Notes: generated from the sequence alone by a model not told the origin. Counted from the stretch's first letter, positions 42,032 to 52,993 are shown. The stretch: DNA of 64,000 nucleotides from Salibacter halophilus (GCF_008806325.1 NZ_WACR01000008.1:176224-240223), one strand, 5' to 3'. Made by a program: numbers and translations.

Positions 42032-43287
42032 TGACTAATTTCCGATTATATGCTTTGCTTTTTATTATTCAGCCTTTTCTTGCACTGATTGTTGCTTTCT
42101 ACAATAAAAGGTGGGAGTTATTTCGTGTAGTACTATGGCTATATGCAGGTTATTATGGTTTTACTATTGCAGTTGGAGCTGAATCACAGGGCTCGGACAT
42201 TGTTCGTTACATAGCTGAAATGCAGTCATTACATAACAAGAGTTTTGATACACTTAGTTCATATTGGTCTTATTATCAAAATTCCGGAGAGATTGATTTT
42301 TTAAGAAGTTTTTTGGCAATTTCTGTATCCAGGTTTACTGAGAGCCAAAATGTCCTGCTTTTAATATATGGTTTGATTTTCGGTTATTTCTATTCTGGAA
42401 ATACTTTTTTAGTCTTGAAATACCTGCGATTAAATACATTTTATAATAAGCTATTATTCTTCTCATTTTTGTTAATAATGCCATTATGGACTATGGGAGG
42501 ATTTAGGTTTAATACTTCAGTACATATGTTTACTTATGGCGTATTGTTGTATTTTTTTGAAGGTAATAGAAAAGCCTTGATATATTGTTTCTTAACGCCT
42601 CTGGTTCACTTTTCATTCTTGATACCCGTATCTCTTCTTGTTGGATTTAGTTTTTTTAAAAAGATGAATATACGGTTTTTCTTTTTGTTTTTTGCACTGT
42701 CGTTTTTTGCACCTAGCTTTAGTTCAAATACAATTCAAACATATATTAACTCGGTAGGAAATCAAACTTTTCAAGAGCGGACAGATAGTTACGTTGATGA
42801 AAACAAAGTAAGTAATTATCGAGAATCGTCAAATACTGTTTTTTCGGGTAAAAGAAACTGGTATGCTGATTTATATACAAAAGGTTATCGTTGGGTTATT
42901 TTTGGCTATTTGTTGTTGTTTTACTTTAAAAGAAAAAGTTTAACACTAAAAAATAAAGAAAACATATTATTTAAGTTGTCACTATTGATTTTTGGATTCA
43001 CAAATCTAATTGACGATATACCTTCAGGGAAACGCTTTTTTTTAATTGCAGAATTGATAGCTACAGCCTTAATTCTTGTAGTGCTATATCGCCATTCAAT
43101 TTTTAGATTCATCAAGATTTACAAGTTAGTCTCGTTACCATTGGTATTATTATTTCTTATTGTTTCAATTCGTGCAGGCTTACTGCTTACAAGTGTAGAA
43201 GGTGTATTCGCCAATCCACTTTTAGTTCTCTTTATGAACGGTGAATACACAGATTTAAACTCTTTATTAAGAGCTATTACAGGCTGA
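42031..43287 (+). CDS. EpsG/Wzy-like polysaccharide polymerase
   Basis: Polytopic membrane protein of 418 aa with about ten hydrophobic segments. The loop GAESQGSDIVRYIAEMQ after the second segment and the FRFNTSVHMF segment match the EpsG family of O-antigen/EPS polymerases. It would join repeat units in the periplasm. It fits the Wzx flippase at 30597. Polymerases diverge quickly, so the call rests on topology and the loop motif. Confidence 0.8.
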   Translation: MTNFRLYALLFIIQPFLALIVAFYNKRWELFRVVLWLYAGYYGFTIAVGAESQGSDIVRYIAEMQSLHNKSFDTLSSYWSYYQNSGEIDFLRSFLAISVSRFTESQNVLLLIYGLIFGYFYSGNTFLVLKYLRLNTFYNKLLFFSFLLIMPLWTMGGFRFNTSVHMFTYGVLLYFFEGNRKALIYCFLTPLVHFSFLIPVSLLVGFSFFKKMNIRFFFLFFALSFFAPSFSSNTIQTYINSVGNQTFQERTDSYVDENKVSNYRESSNTVFSGKRNWYADLYTKGYRWVIFGYLLLFYFKRKSLTLKNKENILFKLSLLIFGFTNLIDDIPSGKRFFLIAELIATALILVVLYRHSIFRFIKIYKLVSLPLVLLFLIVSIRAGLLLTSVEGVFANPLLVLFMNGEYTDLNSLLRAITG

Positions 43288-43289
43288 TA

Positions 43290-44408
43290 ATGTTAGGAGT
43301 ATTCAAAAGAAATATCATTAATTGTTATGGTACAAGCATCATGAACCCCGTTGTTGTTTTCGAATCTGACGATTGGGGTATGATTAGATCCCGATCTAAA
43401 GATTCATTGAGTCATTTAAGCGAAAAGGGTTATCCTGTTGAATATTGTACTTATAATCGTTTTGACTCGATTGAACGCAATCAAGATATAATTGGTCTTT
43501 TAGAAATATTAGATAAGCACAAGAGTTTTGATGGTAGCCCAGCTAAGTTCACGATAAACAATATAGTAGCTAATCCTGATTTTGATAAAATCCATGAAAA
43601 TGGGTATCAAAAGTATTATTATCAATCATTCACAGAAACACTTAAGGAGTATCCTGAAACGGATTTGGTAATGGATCTTTATCGTCAGGGTTTAAAAGAT
43701 GGACTCATTCAATCTCAGTTTCATGGACGAGAACACGTCAATGTTAATAGGTGGCTGGATGCTTTAAAAACAGGTGATAAACGTTTTCATGATGCTTTTG
43801 AAGAACGACAGTTCACTGTTGCAGAGCAGGGTAGAACAAGTGGACGAAGAGATTATTTAGATGCTTTTGGTCGGGCTTACAATATAGAGTTTGAAAGCGA
43901 AGAGTCTATTATTAGATCAGGTCTTGACTTATTTGAGGAAATATGGGGATTTAAATCTAAAAGTTTTATAGCACCCTGTTATACATGGTCACCTGAAATA
44001 GAACGACATTTGTTCAGAGGAGGAGTGAAATATATACAAGGAACACATATTCAAAGGATTCCAAGGGAGGGACTTGATCTCAAAATAAAAAAGAAATATC
44101 ATTGGCAAGGAAGAAAGAATAAATCTGGTTTAAAATCCATTGTTAGAAATGTCATGTTTGAACCATCAGAGCATAATTCTGATCCCTCAATGGTTGATCA
44201 TGCAATGGCTCAGATAAAGAACGCCTTCTTTTGGAATAAGCCAGCTGTAATTAGTACTCACAGAGTGAACTATATTGGAAGACTGAATCCAGATAATCGA
44301 GATAAAAATCTTAGGTTACTCGATAAACTTTTAACACAAATACTAAAAAACTATCCTGATGTTCGTTTTATGAGCAGCGATGAATTAGGCAAGTTATACA
44401 ACAAGTAA
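43290..44408 (+). CDS. NodB-like polysaccharide deacetylase-type protein A
   Basis: 372 aa. Metal-site motifs of carbohydrate esterase family 4 appear in altered form: FESDDWGM near residue 24 (Asp-Asp), QFHGREHVNV near 140 (His pair), SFIAPCYTW near 228 and ISTHRVNYIG near 328. The same four anchors recur in the paralogue at 51860. It should remove an N- or O-acetyl from a sugar or lipid-linked intermediate. No signal peptide is seen, so a cytoplasmic site is likely. The exact family needs profile search. Confidence 0.65.
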   Translation: MLGVFKRNIINCYGTSIMNPVVVFESDDWGMIRSRSKDSLSHLSEKGYPVEYCTYNRFDSIERNQDIIGLLEILDKHKSFDGSPAKFTINNIVANPDFDKIHENGYQKYYYQSFTETLKEYPETDLVMDLYRQGLKDGLIQSQFHGREHVNVNRWLDALKTGDKRFHDAFEERQFTVAEQGRTSGRRDYLDAFGRAYNIEFESEESIIRSGLDLFEEIWGFKSKSFIAPCYTWSPEIERHLFRGGVKYIQGTHIQRIPREGLDLKIKKKYHWQGRKNKSGLKSIVRNVMFEPSEHNSDPSMVDHAMAQIKNAFFWNKPAVISTHRVNYIGRLNPDNRDKNLRLLDKLLTQILKNYPDVRFMSSDELGKLYNK

Positions 44409-44410
44409 TT

Positions 44411-46306
44411 ATGTGTGGGATTACAGGGTTCATAGATTATAAAAAGGATACATCAAAAGCTACTTTAAATCAAATGGTAGCCTCTTTAAGACATCGTGGG
44501 CCAGATGATGAAGGAGCGGAAGTATTTCAACGGGAAGGATTAAATATTGGGCTCGGGCAATCTAGGTTATCAATAATAGATTTATCAAAGGATGGTCATC
44601 AGCCTATGCATTACAACCAGCTCAGTTGTGTATTCAATGGTGAAATCTATAATTACAAAGAAGTAAGGAACGAATTGAAAGAACTGAATCATGAGTTTAT
44701 AACTGGTTCAGATACTGAAGTAATACTTCATGCATATGAAGAGTGGGGACTTAAATCCGTTGAGAAGTTCATCGGGATGTTTGTTTATGTTATTTACGAT
44801 AAAGGCAGTCAGGTTATAACGATAACTAGAGACAGGGCAGGAGTAAAACCACTTTATTACTATCAAAAAGATGATTTATTTCTATTTGGCTCTGAATTAA
44901 AAGCTCTGATGACTCATCCTGGGTTTAAGAAGGAAATTAATAAATCGGTTATGCCTACATATTTAAATTACGGTTATATTCCTGCTCCTAATTCAATTTT
45001 TCAGGATACATATAAATTAAATCCTGGGCATCACTTAATAATTGATTTAAAAAAGGGATGTCATAATATTCAAAAGTATTGGGACGCAGCAGATTTCTTC
45101 AGGGAGCCTAAGTTTGAGATAAGTTATGAAAAAGCAAAAAATCAGCTGCACGAACTTTTAAAGTCAGCATTCAGTTATCGGATGGTCTCAGATGTGCCAG
45201 TTGGTGTCTTTTTAAGTGGTGGTTATGATAGTACAGCAGTAGCTTCAATTTTACAATCAGAGAGCAAGGAAAAAATTAGGACTTTCACAATAGGGTTTGA
45301 GGAAGGTAATAATGAAGCACCCTATGCTAAAGAAACTGCTGAATATATCGGTTCTGACCATACTGAGTATTACTGCACAACTCGAGAAGCCCAGAGAATA
45401 ATTGAAGATTTGCCTTATTATTATGATGAGCCATTTGGTGATAGTTCTGCTATTCCTACCATTTTGGTTAGTAGGCTTGCAAAAGAAAAAGTTACAGTTG
45501 CCTTATCAGCAGATGCTGGAGATGAGTTGTTTTTTGGGTATAAAAGCTATTTCTTACAAAGTAAAAACCTCAAAAAACTAGATTTAATACCGAGGCTATT
45601 CAAACCATTAGTATCAAAATTTGCAGGACTCTCAGGCTTTCTTCCCGGAGATGAGTCACAAAAGCATAAGGTGCGATCTTTTTACTCTTCACTCAATCAG
45701 ACCGAAGTAGAACAAGCTAAACTTCTTTTCAAAAATGCTAATAGCAAACCAGATGAATATATAAGTAGGTTTTTCAATGAAAAGCCAGAAAGCTTGTCTA
45801 CTATATATGACACTATAGATGTAAATATGTTTAATTGTTCTGAAGATGTGTTTTTAGCTGTTGATTATAAGAACTACCTCCAGAACGATATACTTACAAA
45901 AGTAGATCGAGCTACGATGAGTACTTCATTAGAAGGAAGAGAGCCTTTTTTAGATCACCGGCTTTTAGAGTATTCAGCCAGATTACCAATTGACTTCAAA
46001 TATATTGGTGGAAGTGTTGGAAAAAAAATACTTCGTGATATTGTTCATGAGTATGTACCAAAAGAAATGATGGAACGGCCAAAGTCTGGTTTTTCAATTC
46101 CTGTTTTGGAATGGTTAAGAGGAGACCTAAGACATCTGCAGGAACAGTATCTATCCAGAGAAGCGCTTTCATGGTCAGGCCTTTTTAATGTCGATTTTGT
46201 TTTAGCCGAACTTGGAAAGTTTAATAAAAAAAATATGCATTACAGTCCTCTTATCTGGTATATATTAATGTTTCAGATGTGGTATGGAAAGTGGGTTAGG
46301 GATTGA
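44411..46306 (+). CDS. asnB: Asparagine synthase (glutamine-hydrolysing)-like amidotransferase
   Basis: 631 aa. Glutaminase domain with nucleophile Cys2 (MCGITGFIDY), RHRGPDDEG and SIIDLSKDGHQPM; synthetase domain with PP-loop VFLSGGYDSTAVA near residue 262 and the later EGREPFLDHRLLEYSARLP. In glycan loci such AsnB-like enzymes often amidate a uronic acid carboxylate; this fits the UDP-HexNAcA pathway at the head of the locus. The specificity is inference. It is preceded by the deacetylase paralogue with two bases between. Confidence 0.9.
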   Translation: MCGITGFIDYKKDTSKATLNQMVASLRHRGPDDEGAEVFQREGLNIGLGQSRLSIIDLSKDGHQPMHYNQLSCVFNGEIYNYKEVRNELKELNHEFITGSDTEVILHAYEEWGLKSVEKFIGMFVYVIYDKGSQVITITRDRAGVKPLYYYQKDDLFLFGSELKALMTHPGFKKEINKSVMPTYLNYGYIPAPNSIFQDTYKLNPGHHLIIDLKKGCHNIQKYWDAADFFREPKFEISYEKAKNQLHELLKSAFSYRMVSDVPVGVFLSGGYDSTAVASILQSESKEKIRTFTIGFEEGNNEAPYAKETAEYIGSDHTEYYCTTREAQRIIEDLPYYYDEPFGDSSAIPTILVSRLAKEKVTVALSADAGDELFFGYKSYFLQSKNLKKLDLIPRLFKPLVSKFAGLSGFLPGDESQKHKVRSFYSSLNQTEVEQAKLLFKNANSKPDEYISRFFNEKPESLSTIYDTIDVNMFNCSEDVFLAVDYKNYLQNDILTKVDRATMSTSLEGREPFLDHRLLEYSARLPIDFKYIGGSVGKKILRDIVHEYVPKEMMERPKSGFSIPVLEWLRGDLRHLQEQYLSREALSWSGLFNVDFVLAELGKFNKKNMHYSPLIWYILMFQMWYGKWVRD

Positions 46307-46333
46307 TTACTAGTCTTTTTAGCGTGTTAAGCT

Positions 46334-47398
46334 ATGGGTAGAAGGGGATTGATTCTCGTAATTTCTTCACTAACCTCAGGCGGGGCTGAAAGAGTGATGT
46401 CTGAAATAGCAAATCATTCTATAGACCGTGCTGATGTTAGCCTTATTGTTTTATCCAAAAGAGAAAAGTTTTACCATGTCAATGATAAAATAAATTTCAT
46501 TGAGCCACATTTTACGATTGATGAGATGTCAAGAATGGTATTTATGTGGAAAAACTTTTTCTGGCTCAGAAGAACACTAAAGAGTTTAAAAGCTAAATCG
46601 GTTCTGAGTTTTGGTGGGAAATACAATTCCTATGTTCTTCTCGCTAACATGGGTTTAGGTAAAAGAGTCTTTGTTTCTGATAGAAGCAGACCGGGTATAA
46701 GTTACGGTAAGTTTTTAGATATTCTCAACCCTTTAGTTTATAAAGTTTCAGCAGGTATTATTGCACAAACAACTAAAGCCAAAGAGTATGCGAAAAAACA
46801 AACTGGTCACAAAAACATAAAAGTAATTCCAAATCCTGTTCCAATAATCTCTCATGATAATCGATTAAAGGCTAAAGAAAATATTATTTTGAGTGTTGGG
46901 CGGTTTATTCCTTCAAAGCATCAAGGTTGGTTAGTCTCATATTTTAGTGAGATTGACAATAGTAACTGGAAATGTGTCTTCTTGGGAGATGGGGTTACTT
47001 ACAATGAAGTAAGGCAACAAGTAGAAAAGTCCGCAAAATCGAATAAAATCGAATTGAAAGGAAATGTGTCAAATGTTACTGATTGGTATATGAGGTCAGC
47101 AATATTTGCTTTTACTTCAACATCTGAAGGATTTCCAAATGCCCTGGCAGAAGCAATGGCTGCTGGTTGTGCCTGTATTGCATACGACTGCATAGCAGGG
47201 CCGTCTGATATTATTGATAATGAAGTGAATGGCTTTTTGATTCCTGAGGGCGATCATGAAACGTATAAGAAAAAACTGTCTGAGTTGATGGGAGATGCTG
47301 AGCTACGTAAAAGGTTTGGAAAAGCAGCGAGGGAAAAGATGAAACAGTTTGAGGCTTCAAAGATCACAAAACAATTTTTAGATTTTATTTTAGAGTAG
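46334..47398 (+). CDS. Glycosyltransferase, GT4 family
   Basis: 354 aa with GT-B fold. SSLTSGGAERVMSEIANH near the N-terminus is typical of GT4 acceptor domains; NIILSVGRFIPSKHQGWLV opens the donor domain, and TSTSEGFPNALAEAMAAGCA carries the EX7E motif (Glu-Gly-Phe-Pro ... Glu). Retaining transferase with unknown sugar. The start ATG is 27 bases after asnB. Confidence 0.9.
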   Translation: MGRRGLILVISSLTSGGAERVMSEIANHSIDRADVSLIVLSKREKFYHVNDKINFIEPHFTIDEMSRMVFMWKNFFWLRRTLKSLKAKSVLSFGGKYNSYVLLANMGLGKRVFVSDRSRPGISYGKFLDILNPLVYKVSAGIIAQTTKAKEYAKKQTGHKNIKVIPNPVPIISHDNRLKAKENIILSVGRFIPSKHQGWLVSYFSEIDNSNWKCVFLGDGVTYNEVRQQVEKSAKSNKIELKGNVSNVTDWYMRSAIFAFTSTSEGFPNALAEAMAAGCACIAYDCIAGPSDIIDNEVNGFLIPEGDHETYKKKLSELMGDAELRKRFGKAAREKMKQFEASKITKQFLDFILE

Positions 47399-47444
47399 AA
47401 GGCTACAGTATGTCACTCAGTGACATCTGTGGGAGTAATTCATT

Positions 47445-48572
47445 ATGAAAATAGCTATAAATACATCACATCAACGTTTTGGTGGGGCAATTCAGGTCGC
47501 TCTTTCGTTTATAAATGAGTGTAGGAATTTCACTCAGCATGAGTTTTTTGTTTGGGTAGGGCCAGGGGTTCGAAAATCACTGGTTCAAGATGAGTTCACT
47601 TCGAATTTTCACTTTGAACACTTTGACTTTGGAGCTATTAACCTCCAAAAAACTTTTGAGATCAACCGAACTATGCAGGAAGTGGAGAATCGGGTTCAAC
47701 CTGATGTGATTATCGCTACTTCAGGACCTTCATACTTTCACTCAAAGGCTCCTCAAATTATAGGGTATAATTTGCCATTGTATATTTACCCGGAATCACC
47801 ATTTATTAAAGGCCTTTCAGCTTACAGTTCATTTCGGAGATACCTGAAAAAGAAACTACATTTCTATTTTTTCAAAAGAGATGCTGATATATATGTCGTT
47901 CAAACTGATGATGTGAATAAAAGAGTGCGTAAAGCACTCGGGTCTGACCAGGTTTATACTGTCACAAATACAGCCAGTAATTATTATAAAGACTGGGAAA
48001 AATGTCCTGCAAAATTGCGACATAAAGATGAAAATACTTTCCGGTTTGTAACTATCTCCTCATATTATGGACATAAAGATCTCGAAATAATTCCAAAAGT
48101 ACTCGAGATATTGAAATCAAGAGGGGTAGGGAATGTAGAGTTTGTTTTGACATTAAAGGAGGAAGATTATCAAAAGTATATTGGATTTCACGGTCAGATC
48201 CAAAATGTAGGACCAATCAAGCCTCCCGAATGTCCTTCGTTGTACAGTGAGTGTGATGGGATGTTTTTACCTACACTTGCAGAGTGTTTTTCGGCATCGT
48301 ATCCTGAAGCGATGATCATGGAGAAACCTATCCTTACTACGGATTTGGGATTTGCCAGGAGTATATGTGGGGATGCGGCTTTGTTTTACGAGCCTAAAAA
48401 TGCTGAGCATGCTGCAGATCAAATTGAAAGATTGATTGAAGATAAAGATCTCCAGGGTGATTTGATAGCAAAAGGAAAAGAGCAATTAAAGACGTTTGAT
48501 AGCCCACAGGAAAGAGCGGAAAAGTATATTAATTTGTGCGAAAAATTAGTGATAGAATCTCACAAAGAATAG
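47445..48572 (+). CDS. Glycosyltransferase, GT4-like
   Basis: 375 aa. N-terminal NTSHQRFGGAIQVALSFINE, donor-domain TFRFVTISSYYGHKDLEI, and LPTLAECFSASYPEAMIMEK with the EX7E pair, followed by DLGFARSICGDAALFYEP. Retaining GT-B enzyme; donor unknown. It precedes the GDP-fucose genes. Confidence 0.88.
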   Translation: MKIAINTSHQRFGGAIQVALSFINECRNFTQHEFFVWVGPGVRKSLVQDEFTSNFHFEHFDFGAINLQKTFEINRTMQEVENRVQPDVIIATSGPSYFHSKAPQIIGYNLPLYIYPESPFIKGLSAYSSFRRYLKKKLHFYFFKRDADIYVVQTDDVNKRVRKALGSDQVYTVTNTASNYYKDWEKCPAKLRHKDENTFRFVTISSYYGHKDLEIIPKVLEILKSRGVGNVEFVLTLKEEDYQKYIGFHGQIQNVGPIKPPECPSLYSECDGMFLPTLAECFSASYPEAMIMEKPILTTDLGFARSICGDAALFYEPKNAEHAADQIERLIEDKDLQGDLIAKGKEQLKTFDSPQERAEKYINLCEKLVIESHKE

Positions 48573-48597
48573 GCCCAGAGTCTCAAAAATTAAAAAT

Positions 48598-49542
48598 ATG
48601 AAAATATACATAGCAGGTCATCGAGGAATGGTAGGGTCTGCAATTTGGCGGAATTTAGAAAAATCAGATAACAACAATTTAATAGGTCGTACAAGCAAAG
48701 AGCTCGATTTAAAAGACCAAAAAGCTGTTAATGATTTTATAGAATCTGAAAAGCCAGATGTCATTATTGATGCAGCAGCAAGAGTAGGGGGGATATTGGC
48801 AAACAATGAATACCCGTATCAGTTCCTTATGGAAAATATGCTTATTCAGAACAACCTGATTAATGCTTCAGTGAATAATAAGATTAAAAAGTTTATTTTC
48901 CTTGGAAGCTCATGCATTTATCCGAAGATGGCTCCTCAACCACTAAGGGAAGAACATTTGCTTACTGGTCCATTAGAACCGACAAATGAATGGTATGCCA
49001 TTGCAAAGATTAGTGGTGTAAAAGCTACTGAATCTGTACGTAAGCAATACGGTTACGATTATGTCAGCTTAATGCCAACTAACCTATACGGGCCATATGA
49101 TAACTTTGACCTTAAAACATCTCATGTACTTCCTGCGATGATTCGTAAATTTCATGAGGCAAAGTTAAATGGTAATAAAAATGTAAGTCTATGGGGAACG
49201 GGCTCTCCTAAAAGAGAGTTCCTGCATGTCGATGATCTGGCAAAAGCAGTGCGGTTTGCACTTGAGAATGAGTTGCCTGAAAACCTCTATAATGTAGGGT
49301 ACGGATCTGATCTTTCAATAAAAGAGCTGGCAGAATTGATTCAAAAAATTACTGACCATAAAGGCAGAATAGATTGGGATCCATCAAAACCTGATGGAAC
49401 TCCGAGGAAATGGATGGATAGCTCAAAGTTGAGAAATAATGGATGGAAGCCATCTATTGAACTTGAAGATGGCATTCGAGCTACATACTCCTGGTTTTTA
49501 GATAATGTAGATCAAATTAAAGAAGTAAAAATAAATAATTGA
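48598..49542 (+). CDS. fcl: GDP-L-fucose synthase
   Basis: Epimerase-reductase producing GDP-L-fucose. 314 aa with [16 protein letters not shown] as NADP motif, [40 protein letters not shown] and the catalytic [12 protein letters not shown] (Tyr/Lys); the C-terminal part has [14 protein letters not shown]. All are hallmark Fcl/WcaG segments. It is immediately followed by gmd, with a four-base overlap. Confidence 0.96.
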   Translation: MKIYIAGHRGMVGSAIWRNLEKSDNNNLIGRTSKELDLKDQKAVNDFIESEKPDVIIDAAARVGGILANNEYPYQFLMENMLIQNNLINASVNNKIKKFIFLGSSCIYPKMAPQPLREEHLLTGPLEPTNEWYAIAKISGVKATESVRKQYGYDYVSLMPTNLYGPYDNFDLKTSHVLPAMIRKFHEAKLNGNKNVSLWGTGSPKREFLHVDDLAKAVRFALENELPENLYNVGYGSDLSIKELAELIQKITDHKGRIDWDPSKPDGTPRKWMDSSKLRNNGWKPSIELEDGIRATYSWFLDNVDQIKEVKINN

Positions 49543-50696
49543 TGAAGGTAGCATTAATCACTGGTATAACAGGACAGGATGGAGCTTATTTAGCAGAGCT
49601 CCTGTTAGATAAAGGTTATAAAGTTCACGGTATTAAAAGGAGAGCATCTCTTTTTAACACTGACAGAATAGATCATCTGTATCAAGATCCTCATGTCGAG
49701 GATCCAAGGCTTGTATTGCATTATGGCGATTTGACTGACTCGATGAATTTGACTCGTATTATTCAGGAGGTAAAACCTGATGAGATATACAATCTCGCAG
49801 CAATGAGTCATGTAAAAGTTAGTTTTGATACACCTGAATATACAGCTAATGCTGATGGCATAGGGACCTTGAGGATTCTCGAAGCAGTTAGATTACTCGG
49901 GCTTGAAAAGAAAACAAGAATTTATCAGGCTTCGACATCTGAACTTTATGGACTGGTTCAGGAAGTTCCTCAATCTGAAAAAACTCCATTTTACCCAAGG
50001 TCTCCTTATGCAGTAGCTAAACTCTATTCCTATTGGATTACGGTAAATTATCGCGAAGCATACGAAATGTTTGCCTGTAACGGAATTCTGTTTAATCATG
50101 AGTCACCATTGAGGGGAGAGACTTTCGTTACCCGAAAAATCACTAGAGCTGTAGCCAAAATAGCTTTAGGGTTACAGGATAACTTTTATATGGGGAATCT
50201 CGATGCTCAAAGGGACTGGGGACATGCCAGGGATTATGTAGAAGCGATGTGGAAAATACTCCAACAAAATAAGCCTGAGGATTATGTAATTGCAACTGGA
50301 AATACCACCAAAGTACGTGATTTTATTAAAAAATCTTTTTCAGAACTCGGGATTGATATTCAATTTGAGGGAGAAGGGATTGAAGAAGTTGGGATTATTG
50401 AGAAGATTGATCAGAACCGCTACACTGAAGTAACCGGGATTAATAAAAATGAAATGCCTGCTTCATTAAAAGAACTCCCTAAAAAGGTTTTACAAATTGA
50501 CCCACGTTATTTTAGACCTACCGAAGTTGAGCTTTTGATCGGTGATGCTACGAAGGCCAAAAAGAAATTGAATTGGGAACCTCAGTATGATTTAGATGGA
50601 CTGATAAAAGAAATGGTAGCCTCTGATGTTGATCTGTTTAAAAGAGATATTCATTTAAGAAAAGCAGGACATAAAATTTTAAGACAGGAAGAGTGA
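49539..50696 (+). CDS. gmd: GDP-mannose 4,6-dehydratase
   Basis: Converts GDP-mannose to GDP-4-keto-6-deoxymannose, substrate of Fcl. 385 aa. [76 protein letters not shown] and [17 protein letters not shown] are diagnostic. The order fcl-gmd is reversed compared with E. coli colanic acid genes but common elsewhere. Confidence 0.97.
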   Translation: MMKVALITGITGQDGAYLAELLLDKGYKVHGIKRRASLFNTDRIDHLYQDPHVEDPRLVLHYGDLTDSMNLTRIIQEVKPDEIYNLAAMSHVKVSFDTPEYTANADGIGTLRILEAVRLLGLEKKTRIYQASTSELYGLVQEVPQSEKTPFYPRSPYAVAKLYSYWITVNYREAYEMFACNGILFNHESPLRGETFVTRKITRAVAKIALGLQDNFYMGNLDAQRDWGHARDYVEAMWKILQQNKPEDYVIATGNTTKVRDFIKKSFSELGIDIQFEGEGIEEVGIIEKIDQNRYTEVTGINKNEMPASLKELPKKVLQIDPRYFRPTEVELLIGDATKAKKKLNWEPQYDLDGLIKEMVASDVDLFKRDIHLRKAGHKILRQEE

Positions 50697-50717
50697 TTTA
50701 ATATGTCACTTTAAAGC

Positions 50718-51854
50718 ATGAGAAGAAAGATTGTAATACTAAATCAGGCTGCTAACTACTTAACCGTAGGCTTTGCTAATGCATTTAATAAAGAATTTGA
50801 TGAGGTAGTTCTTGTAACGGGAAGTGTTCATGTTCAGGGAGAAGAATTAGATAATGATATAAAGATTCATTATATCAACAAGTGGCATGAGAGACCTGCG
50901 AGTAAAAAAGCATTTTCTTATCTGCTTGCCCTTTTCCGGATGTGGTGGCTATTATTGACAAAGTACAGGAAATATGAAGTTTTTTTTGTTTCAGTACCAC
51001 CAATGGGGTATTTACTGAATTTAGTAGTGTTCAACAAGTTTAGTATGGTGATTTGGGATGTCTTTCCTGATGCCTTTAAAATTACAGGAATGAAAGAAAG
51101 TCATCCTGTATACCGGATATGGTCTGCTCTAAATAAAATTTCCTTTCGTAATGCGTTTCGAGTATTTACAATAAGTGAAAAAATGGCCGAATTATTAGAG
51201 CAGTATGCACCCAGTGACAAAATTATCATCCAACCAATATGGTCCATATTTCAGGAGAACAACAAGGTTGAAAAGGAGTCTAATAAATTTATTAAACAAC
51301 ATAACTTAAAGGATAAGTTTATTGTACAATATTCAGGTAATATAGGATTGACTCATAATGTAGAAGTATTGATTGATATTGCAGAAAGATTAAAAGAGAA
51401 CAACAAAATACTTTTTCAAATAATTGGTAGAGGACCTAGAAAGCCCGTTCTTGAAAAAATGGTTAAAGAGAAGGACTTGCCAAATTGTGAGTTTTTACCC
51501 TTTCAGTCAGATGAAATGTTTCCTTACTCACTAAGCGCAGCTGATCTTGGAACAGTCATATTAGATGAAACAACAAGTAAAGGCAGTGTGCCAAGCAAAT
51601 CTTATAACTTGATGAGTTATGGTGTTCCGTCCTTATATATTGCCTCAAAGGATAGTCAATTAAGCGTTTACGCAAATAAGTATAGTCATGCTAAATGCTT
51701 TTCAAAGTCTGAGTTAGATGAGGTCTCTGATTTCATAATGGAATTGAGTAATGATATTGAATTACAGAGAAGAATGTCTGAAAATGCGGTAAGGGCATCT
51801 GAAGATTTTAAGAGGTCAAACGCAGATAAATTTGTAAATAAATACTTAGATTAA
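50718..51854 (+). CDS. Glycosyltransferase, GT4-like
   Basis: 378 aa. KYEVFFVSVPPMGYLLNLV and VIWDVFPDAFKITGM belong to a GT4 subgroup close to WbuB/WcaI; the donor domain has KFIVQYSGNIGLTHNVEVLI and SLSAADLGTVILDETTSKGS. It directly follows the GDP-fucose genes, so it may be the fucosyltransferase, although that is inference by position only. Confidence 0.85.
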   Translation: MRRKIVILNQAANYLTVGFANAFNKEFDEVVLVTGSVHVQGEELDNDIKIHYINKWHERPASKKAFSYLLALFRMWWLLLTKYRKYEVFFVSVPPMGYLLNLVVFNKFSMVIWDVFPDAFKITGMKESHPVYRIWSALNKISFRNAFRVFTISEKMAELLEQYAPSDKIIIQPIWSIFQENNKVEKESNKFIKQHNLKDKFIVQYSGNIGLTHNVEVLIDIAERLKENNKILFQIIGRGPRKPVLEKMVKEKDLPNCEFLPFQSDEMFPYSLSAADLGTVILDETTSKGSVPSKSYNLMSYGVPSLYIASKDSQLSVYANKYSHAKCFSKSELDEVSDFIMELSNDIELQRRMSENAVRASEDFKRSNADKFVNKYLD

Positions 51855-51859
51855 GTATA

Positions 51860-52993
51860 ATGCATATTAAAAAACAGATATTTAATCATCTGAAAAATCT
51901 TCCCGGGTGGCGAACCAAACGAAAACTGGTAGTTATTTCTGTAGATGATTATGGAAATGTTCGCCTCGATTCTAAAAAAGCCCGGGAGAATATGGATAAA
52001 GCCGGACTTAAAGTGCACTCTCGCTTTGACGCCTATGATACACTTGAAACAAGAGATGATCTGGGGGCTTTGTTTGAGGTTTTGACCTCAGTAAAAGATA
52101 AAAAGGGTAATCATGCTGTTTTTACACCCTTTGCTTTGCCCTGTAATATCAACTTTGAAGCGATGCAAGAAGAAGGGTATGAGCGCTATATTTACGAGTT
52201 GCTTCCTGAAACATATGCAAAGTTGAGTGCACTTCAACCACAAGCGTATAAAGGAACATGGGATTTGTGGAAAGAAGGAATCGAGAAAGGGCTGATGGCA
52301 CCACAGTTTCATGGGAGAGAGCATTTTAATTTAAAAGTATTCGAGTCGAATTTAAATTTAGGAGACAAAAGCACTTTAGTTGCTTTAAAAAATCGTAGCT
52401 ATACGAGCATAAATAACAGCTTGCATCCAAGACTCTCGTATACAGGTGCTTTTGACTTAGAAGACTTGTTGGGTTTAAAAGGGTATCATGCAATTGTTAA
52501 AGATGGAACTAGACGTTTTAATGAAGTATATGGCTATTATCCCGATTACTTCAATCCGCCAGGAGCAAGAGAACATAGTGATTTGCATGAAGCTTTACAT
52601 GATTGTGGAATAAAATATATGGATGCACCACTTATTAAAAAACAGATAAAAGAGGGTGGTGGTTATTCATATGATATGTCTTATCTAGGTAAGAAAAATA
52701 AATTGGGTCAGAGGTTTCTTATCCGAAATGTGGTCTTCGAGCCAGGGTTTACGGGGGTAGAAACTGCTGTAAGTATTGCTTGGAAACAGATAAATGCGGC
52801 ATTCAGACTAAACAAACCTGCTATAATCAGTAGCCATCGGGTTAACTTCTCAGGTTTAATTACAGAATCTAATAGGACGGAAAGCCTAAAAGCATTGAAG
52901 ATTTTAATTGAGATGATTACTGCAAATTATCCGGAAGTCGAGTTTATATCTGCATTAGAGCTTGCTAAAATCATAACTAAAGATGGGCGATAA
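51860..52993 (+). CDS. NodB-like polysaccharide deacetylase-type protein B
   Basis: 377 aa, paralogous to the product at 43290. Shared anchors are VISVDDYGNVR (Asp-Asp), MAPQFHGREHFN (His pair), YFNPPGAREHSD and IISSHRVNFSG. Spacing of the anchors is conserved between the two, while the rest is divergent, which suggests different substrates or acceptors. It overlaps the GNAT gene that follows by 11 bases; a deacetylase plus acetyltransferase pair could exchange an acetyl for another acyl group. Confidence 0.65.
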   Translation: MHIKKQIFNHLKNLPGWRTKRKLVVISVDDYGNVRLDSKKARENMDKAGLKVHSRFDAYDTLETRDDLGALFEVLTSVKDKKGNHAVFTPFALPCNINFEAMQEEGYERYIYELLPETYAKLSALQPQAYKGTWDLWKEGIEKGLMAPQFHGREHFNLKVFESNLNLGDKSTLVALKNRSYTSINNSLHPRLSYTGAFDLEDLLGLKGYHAIVKDGTRRFNEVYGYYPDYFNPPGAREHSDLHEALHDCGIKYMDAPLIKKQIKEGGGYSYDMSYLGKKNKLGQRFLIRNVVFEPGFTGVETAVSIAWKQINAAFRLNKPAIISSHRVNFSGLITESNRTESLKALKILIEMITANYPEVEFISALELAKIITKDGR

